From positions 1 to 10,561 of the forward strand of contig SLKB01000095.1 in assembly GCA_007134805.1 (NCBI GenBank): a stretch of DNA of 10,561 nt. Direction: 5' to 3'. This document shows positions 7,180-10,561 of the stretch, piece by piece. Below the pieces are notes generated by a model. That model did no database searches. It was given only the letters and a program-made list of their open reading frames with translations, and was not told where the DNA came from. Origin of the DNA: Paracoccaceae bacterium (GTDB lineage: Bacteria > Pseudomonadota > Alphaproteobacteria > Rhodobacterales > Rhodobacteraceae). Position numbers and translations under genes: made by a program. Within the stretch, counting starts at the first letter, position 1. Each line of letters begins with the position of its first letter.

Positions 7180-8760
7180 TCAGGCGGCCAGCTCGCCGGC
7201 GAGCGCCTTTTCGATCAGCGCGACCGTTTCATCGACCCCGTAAAGCGCGATGAACCCGCCGAAACGCGGGCCCTGCGAAGCCCCGAGCAGCACCTCATAA
7301 AGCGCCTTGAACCAGTCGCGCAGGGGTTCGAACGCGTGATCCCGGCCCACCGCGAAAGCGACCGTCTGCAACGCCTCGGCATCCAGCCCGCCGTCCCAGT
7401 CGCGCAACCGCATCGCCAGATCCTCCATCGCCGCACGCTCTTTCGGGTCTGGCGCGCGGAAGACGCGTGCGGGCGCCACGAAATCGTTGAAATAGGCAAG
7501 GGCAAACCCGGCTGCGGCATCGAGATCCGGGTGCGTCTCGGGGCTGGCCTCGGGGACGTAGCGCTGAATGAACCCCCAGAGCCCCGACTTGCCGGCCGCA
7601 CCCGCAACCGAGGCGAGGTTCAACAGCATTGCAAAACTCACGATCATGTTCGACGCTGGCGGCGTTCCCGCGTGAATGTGCCAGACCGGGTTCGCGACCT
7701 GCTGATCCGGGCTCTGGTCAGGAAATGCGCGCAATTGCTGATGGTATTCATCCACAGCCTTCGGGATCACATCCCAACTTAGCCGCTTTGCAGTCCGCGG
7801 CTTGAGGAACATGTAGTAGGACAGGCTTTCGGTCGAGGCATAGGTGAGCCATTCATCAATTGTCAGCCCATTTCCCTTCGATTTCGAGATCTTCTCGCCG
7901 TTTTCATCGAGGAACAGCTCATATACATAATGCTCGGGCTTGCGCCCGCCGAGGATCTCGCAAATCCGGTCATATATCGCCGTGTTGGTCGAATGATCCT
8001 TGCCATACATCTCGAAATCGACATCGAGCGCGGCCCAGCGCGCACCGAAATCGGGTTTCCATTGCAGCTTCACGCGCCCGCCGGTGACCGGCAGCGTCCA
8101 TTCGCGCCCGTCCTCATCGTCGAAGGTGATCTCGCCCCGCGCGCCGTCGACATGTTTCATCGGCACATAGAGCACCCGGCCCGTCTCCGGATGGATCGGC
8201 AGGAAGATCGAATAGGTCTGCTGACGCTCCTCGCGCAGGGATTTCAGCATCACCGCCATCACCTCATCATAGCGCTCGGCGGCACGAAGAAGAACCTCGT
8301 CGAAGCGCCCCGAGCGGTAGAACTCGGTCGCGCTGATGAATTCGTATTCGAACCCGAACGTGTCCAGAAAGGCGCGCAGCCGCGCATTGTTGTGATGCCC
8401 GAAGCTTGCATGCGTGCCGAACGGGTCCGGCACATCGGTCAGCGGCTTTTGCAGATGCGCGCGCAGGGCATCCGGGTCGGGCACGTTCTCGGGCACCTTG
8501 CGCATCCCGTCGAGATCATCCGAGAAACAGATCAGCCGCGTGGGGATGTCGCTGATCGCGTGGAACGCATGTCGGATCATGGTGGTGCGCGCCACTTCGC
8601 CAAATGTCCCGATATGCGGCAGGCCGGACGGGCCATAGCCCGTCTCGAAGAGGACATGCCCCTTCTCGGGCGCGCGCCCCTCATAGCGCGCAAGTAGTTT
8701 GCGCGCCTCTTCAAAGGGCCAGGCTTTCGATTTCATCGCAGCATCGCGCATTGCGGACAT
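7180..8760 (-). CDS. lysS: Lysyl-tRNA synthetase, class I
   Basis: A 526-residue cytoplasmic enzyme that charges tRNA-Lys with lysine. It is the class I (Rossmann-fold) form common in archaea and alphaproteobacteria, not the class II enzyme of most bacteria. The HIGH-type motif is [11 protein letters not shown] (43-53) and the KMSKS-type motif is KISKS (290-294). Family-specific stretches include [15 protein letters not shown] (78-92), [12 protein letters not shown] (247-258) and [14 protein letters not shown] (277-290), and the C-terminal helical anticodon-binding part is complete. The start at 8760 lacks a good ribosome site; in-frame ATGs at 8751 and 8736 are possible. It is transcribed divergently from the TerB-like gene and is apparently monocistronic. 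Confidence 0.95.
   Translation of the reverse strand: MSAMRDAAMKSKAWPFEEARKLLARYEGRAPEKGHVLFETGYGPSGLPHIGTFGEVARTTMIRHAFHAISDIPTRLICFSDDLDGMRKVPENVPDPDALRAHLQKPLTDVPDPFGTHASFGHHNNARLRAFLDTFGFEYEFISATEFYRSGRFDEVLLRAAERYDEVMAVMLKSLREERQQTYSIFLPIHPETGRVLYVPMKHVDGARGEITFDDEDGREWTLPVTGGRVKLQWKPDFGARWAALDVDFEMYGKDHSTNTAIYDRICEILGGRKPEHYVYELFLDENGEKISKSKGNGLTIDEWLTYASTESLSYYMFLKPRTAKRLSWDVIPKAVDEYHQQLRAFPDQSPDQQVANPVWHIHAGTPPASNMIVSFAMLLNLASVAGAAGKSGLWGFIQRYVPEASPETHPDLDAAAGFALAYFNDFVAPARVFRAPDPKERAAMEDLAMRLRDWDGGLDAEALQTVAFAVGRDHAFEPLRDWFKALYEVLLGASQGPRFGGFIALYGVDETVALIEKALAGELAA
7183..7211 (+). terminator. Possible terminator of the CHAD transcript inside the lysS 3' end
   Basis: A perfect 14-bp palindrome GCTCGCCGGCGAGC (7191-7204) is flanked by GGC (7183-7185) and GCC (7205-7207), followed on the plus strand by TTTT (7208-7211). 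The stem plus short T-run is terminator-like for the CHAD gene. It also encodes the last residues of LysRS, which limits how freely it could evolve. Confidence 0.35.
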
Positions 8761-8798
8761 TGGAACCAGTCACTTCTTTTAAGGGACAGCAGACCCGC

Positions 8799-8827
8799 TT
8801 CCTATTGCGCAGCCTCGCGCAGGTCAA
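8799..8827 (-). promoter_or_regulatory. Candidate lysS promoter
   Basis: On the minus strand TTGACC (8827-8822, 5/6 to -35) and TAGGAA (8804-8799, 3/6 to -10) are 17 bp apart in the 100 bp divergent gap. This gives a leader of about 30 nt before lysS. No T-box-like structure fits in so short a leader. A plus-strand promoter for the TerB-like gene must overlap this stretch, but I could not define one. Confidence 0.4.
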
Positions 8828-8860
8828 TATTTGGACAGATCCTCAGAACAGGACATTGCC

Positions 8861-9283
8861 ATGCCCGCACTGCCCAATCCGATGTCACCCCAGGATGCGC
8901 TCGTAGCGCTGATGATGGCGGTTTCGGCCGCCGACCAGCAGATCCGCACCTCGGAACTGGTGACGATCCAGACGCTCGTCAATCACCTGCCGATCTTTGC
9001 CGATTACGACATGGACCGCGTCAGAACCATGGCGCAGATTGTCTTCGATCTGCTCGAGGAAGAAGACGGGCTCGACGCGCTGTTCGGGCTTGTGCGCGAC
9101 AGCCTGCCTCCGCGCCTTCGGGAAACCGCCTACGCGATAGCCTGTGATGTGGCAGCGGCGGATGGCATGCTCGCCCAGACCGAATTGCGCCTTCTCGAGG
9201 AAATCCGGCACGAGTTGCAGATCGACCGGCTGCACGCCGCCGCGATCGAGCGGGGGGCGCGCGCGCGGCATATGCGGCTGTGA
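8861..9283 (+). CDS. TerB-like (tellurite resistance TerB fold) protein
   Basis: A 140-residue acidic helical protein. Two repeat-like segments fit the TerB fold: LMMAVSAADQQIRTSEL (17-33) and CDVAAADGMLAQTELRLLEEI (within 95-115). Each has the A-A-D-x-x-x-x-x-x-E pattern whose acidic residues bind metal in TerB. These stand-alone proteins are widespread and their role is poorly known; direct tellurite resistance is not implied because no other ter genes are present. The ATG at 8861 has AGGA 7 nt upstream. A TTG at 8831 would extend it by 10 residues with no better support. It ends in a GTGA overlap with a possible GTG start of the permease frame and heads a plus-strand run with the permease and HdaA-like genes. 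Confidence 0.82.
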   Translation: MPALPNPMSPQDALVALMMAVSAADQQIRTSELVTIQTLVNHLPIFADYDMDRVRTMAQIVFDLLEEEDGLDALFGLVRDSLPPRLRETAYAIACDVAAADGMLAQTELRLLEEIRHELQIDRLHAAAIERGARARHMRL

Positions 9284-9335
9284 CAGGCGCGCGGATGACT
9301 GAACCCATCTGGGAACCACAGGTTGCAACACGTTA

Positions 9336-9359
9336 CCTGCCGCGCAATATGGTGGCAGG
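9336..9359 (+). other. Hairpin in the TerB-permease gap
   Basis: CCTGCC (9336-9341) and GGCAGG (9354-9359) form a perfect 6-bp inverted repeat around a 12-nt loop, with no T-run after it. Just upstream is the 8-bp palindrome GTTGCAAC (9322-9329). The 104 bp between the TerB stop and the preferred permease start is otherwise featureless. The stem may be an attenuator or a chance structure. Confidence 0.25.
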
Positions 9360-9387
9360 ACATGTGACAAAGGGGCCAGCAGCGGCG

Positions 9388-10470
9388 ATGTCAGTGCGCG
9401 AGCAACTTTTCTACTGGAGCGTCGCAGGGCTTGTGGCCATTGCGCTGCTGTGGTTGCTGGCCGATGCGCTCTTGCCATTCGTGACCGGGGCGGCGCTTGC
9501 CTATTTCCTGAACCCCGTCGCCACCCGTCTCACGCGCCTCGGCTTGCCGCGCCCGCTTGCGGTGACAGCGGTCGTGCTTGTTCTCATCGGATTGTTCAGC
9601 CTTGCGATGGTGTTGCTTATCCCCACGCTGATCACGCAGATCATCCAGTTTACCGAGATTGCGCCGGATCTCTTCAACGATCTGCGCAAGACGCTCGCCG
9701 CCAATTTCCCCGAGGTGCGCGCGTTTGAGCAACCGCTCGAACGCGCGCTCGCGGGCCTCGGAGAGACGATTCAGGAGCGCGGTGCAGAGCTGGCGCAGGG
9801 CGCGATGCGGTCAGTGTCGGGCTTCGCGAGTGCGCTGTTCTTCATCGTCATCACCCCGGTCGTTGCCTTCTACCTGCTGCTCGACTGGCCCCGCGTGGTG
9901 TCCAGCACCCGCGATCTGCTACCGCGCGAGCATGCGCCGGTGATCCGCGATCTGGCCGGCCAGATCGACCGCACCATTGCGGGCTTCGTGCGCGGCCAGG
10001 TCACGGTCTGCCTCATCCTCGCGCTCTATTATGCGACCCTTCTGTGGCTGGCGGGGTTGCAATTCGGGCTCGCGATCGGGGTGATGGCGGGGCTGATCTC
10101 GTTCATCCCCTTCATCGGGGCGATCATCGGTGGCGCGCTGGCGATCGGGGTCGCGCTCTGGCAATTCTGGGGCGAGCCATTGTCGATCGCGATCATCGTC
10201 GCGATCTTTGCCTTCGGCCAGTTCCTTGAGGGCAATGTCCTTGTGCCGCGCATTGTCGGAAATTCTGTCCGGTTGCACCCTGTCTGGCTGCTCTTCGCAG
10301 TCTCGACCTTCGGCGTGCTCTTCGGCTTTTCGGGCATGCTGATCGCGGTCCCGATGGCAGCCTCGATCGGGGTGCTGGTCCGCTTCGGGCTGGAGAGTTA
10401 CAAGGCAAGCCGCCTCTATGACAGCGACCCCCCGGAAGGCACCGCGAAAGATGACGAGGAGCGCGGATGA
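9388..10470 (+). CDS. AI-2E family transporter (PerM/UPF0118 type membrane protein)
   Basis: A 360-residue inner-membrane protein with about eight hydrophobic segments. Family landmarks are LPFVTGAALAYFLNPVATRL (29-48), FFIVITPVVAFYLLLDW (151-167), IAGFVRGQ (197-204), GLISFIPFIGAIIGG (235-249), EGNVLVPRIVGNSVRLHPVW (281-300) and a last helix near GMLIAVPMAASIGVLVRFGL (316-335). Despite the family name the substrate is usually unknown; quorum-signal export is shown for only a few members, and Na+/H+ antiport has been proposed for others. I chose ATG 9388 because MSVREQLFYW matches the usual N-terminus, and the codons upstream (GTG 9280 or ATG 9295 are possible starts) show weaker third-position GC bias. 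It overlaps the next gene by 4 bp (ATGA), implying translational coupling. Confidence 0.88.
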   Translation: MSVREQLFYWSVAGLVAIALLWLLADALLPFVTGAALAYFLNPVATRLTRLGLPRPLAVTAVVLVLIGLFSLAMVLLIPTLITQIIQFTEIAPDLFNDLRKTLAANFPEVRAFEQPLERALAGLGETIQERGAELAQGAMRSVSGFASALFFIVITPVVAFYLLLDWPRVVSSTRDLLPREHAPVIRDLAGQIDRTIAGFVRGQVTVCLILALYYATLLWLAGLQFGLAIGVMAGLISFIPFIGAIIGGALAIGVALWQFWGEPLSIAIIVAIFAFGQFLEGNVLVPRIVGNSVRLHPVWLLFAVSTFGVLFGFSGMLIAVPMAASIGVLVRFGLESYKASRLYDSDPPEGTAKDDEERG

Positions 10471-10561
10471 CCCCGCGCGCGCCCCAGCTTCACCTGTCGC
10501 TCGACCTGCCGACGCGATATTCGCGCGAGAGTTTTGTGACAGCGCCATGCAACCGGCGCGC
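10467..10561 (+). CDS. HdaA/DnaA-like replication regulatory ATPase (partial, N-terminus only)
   Basis: Only 31 codons are visible. They read QLHLSLDLPTRYSRESFVTA (7-26) followed by PCN, which fits the N-terminus of Hda/HdaA proteins: a QLxLxLxxP clamp-binding motif, a short linker, then xFxxxPxN leading into the AAA+ domain. HdaA works with the DNA sliding clamp to stimulate ATP hydrolysis by DnaA and limit re-initiation. The AAA+ part lies beyond the window, so the assignment rests on a short stretch. The start is well supported: GAGGAG 5 nt upstream and an ATGA overlap with the permease stop. In several Rhodobacterales I recall a polyphosphate kinase gene next in line, but it cannot be checked here. 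Confidence 0.7.
   Translation, partial: MTPRAPQLHLSLDLPTRYSRESFVTAPCNRR

Noticed and set aside
7930..8697. 255-codon plus-strand open frame opposite lysS
   Set aside because: Antisense shadow of conserved LysRS catalytic sequence, with no ribosome site or motif.
8761..8860. T-box or other amino-acid-responsive riboswitch before lysS
   Set aside because: The predicted leader is only about 30 nt and shows no T-box or L-box conserved sequence.
8861..9283. Tellurite resistance operon
   Set aside because: Only a lone TerB-like protein is present, with no terA, terC, terD or terZ; lone TerB-fold proteins are common and not evidence of tellurite resistance.
5410..9329. TTGC/GCAA half-sites at 5410-5427, 6238-6249 and 9322-9329 as one shared regulator's sites
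   Set aside because: Spacing and orientation differ at each place (N6, N2 reversed, N0), and such short motifs recur by chance; a common regulator is not supported.
9919..10548. 209-codon minus-strand open frame opposite the permease and HdaA-like gene
   Set aside because: Composition dominated by D, R, E and H is the typical antisense of membrane helices; there is no sign of independent coding.

Overview
The window looks like ordinary chromosome from a GC-rich alphaproteobacterium, most likely of the Rhodobacterales/Roseobacter group. This is inferred from recognisable gene families and their order: acs, a DUF4212 plus sodium:solute symporter pair, a class I lysyl-tRNA synthetase, and an AI-2E-type permease overlapping an HdaA-like gene. 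No database search was possible. I see no transposase, integrase, tRNA, rRNA, CRISPR array or phage gene.

Left block (1-5521, all minus strand, transcribed right to left). It starts at an AT-rich promoter zone (about 5440-5521). The order is acs (acetyl-CoA synthetase), adk (zinc-type adenylate kinase, 4 bp after the acs stop), a structured 156 bp gap, a DUF4212 small membrane subunit, a sodium:solute symporter, a 90 bp gap with a strong hairpin, and the start of a cyclic-nucleotide-binding (DUF294-type) protein that leaves the window. I read it as an acetate or short-carboxylate module: the symporter imports, Acs activates and releases AMP plus PPi, Adk returns AMP to ADP, and the cNMP-domain protein may sense a nucleotide signal.

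Middle block (5507-7177). A short AT-rich to mixed stretch holds what may be the C-terminal remnant of a GFA-like (CENP-V/formaldehyde-activating fold) protein. Next are a minus-strand secreted DUF4864 protein and a divergent plus-strand CHAD-domain protein.

Right block (7180-10561). Class I lysS is on the minus strand, convergent with the CHAD gene (2 bp between stops). Across a 100 bp divergent promoter region are plus-strand TerB-like, AI-2E-family permease and HdaA/DnaA-like genes. The last two overlap by ATGA, and the last runs out of the window.

Most of the window is housekeeping or metabolic sequence. The points most worth a second look are the acs-adk coupling, a tiny ORF whose stop overlaps the acs start codon beneath a G-rich leader hairpin, an EF-hand-like calcium loop inside the symporter, and two strong hairpins at gene boundaries in the acetate block.
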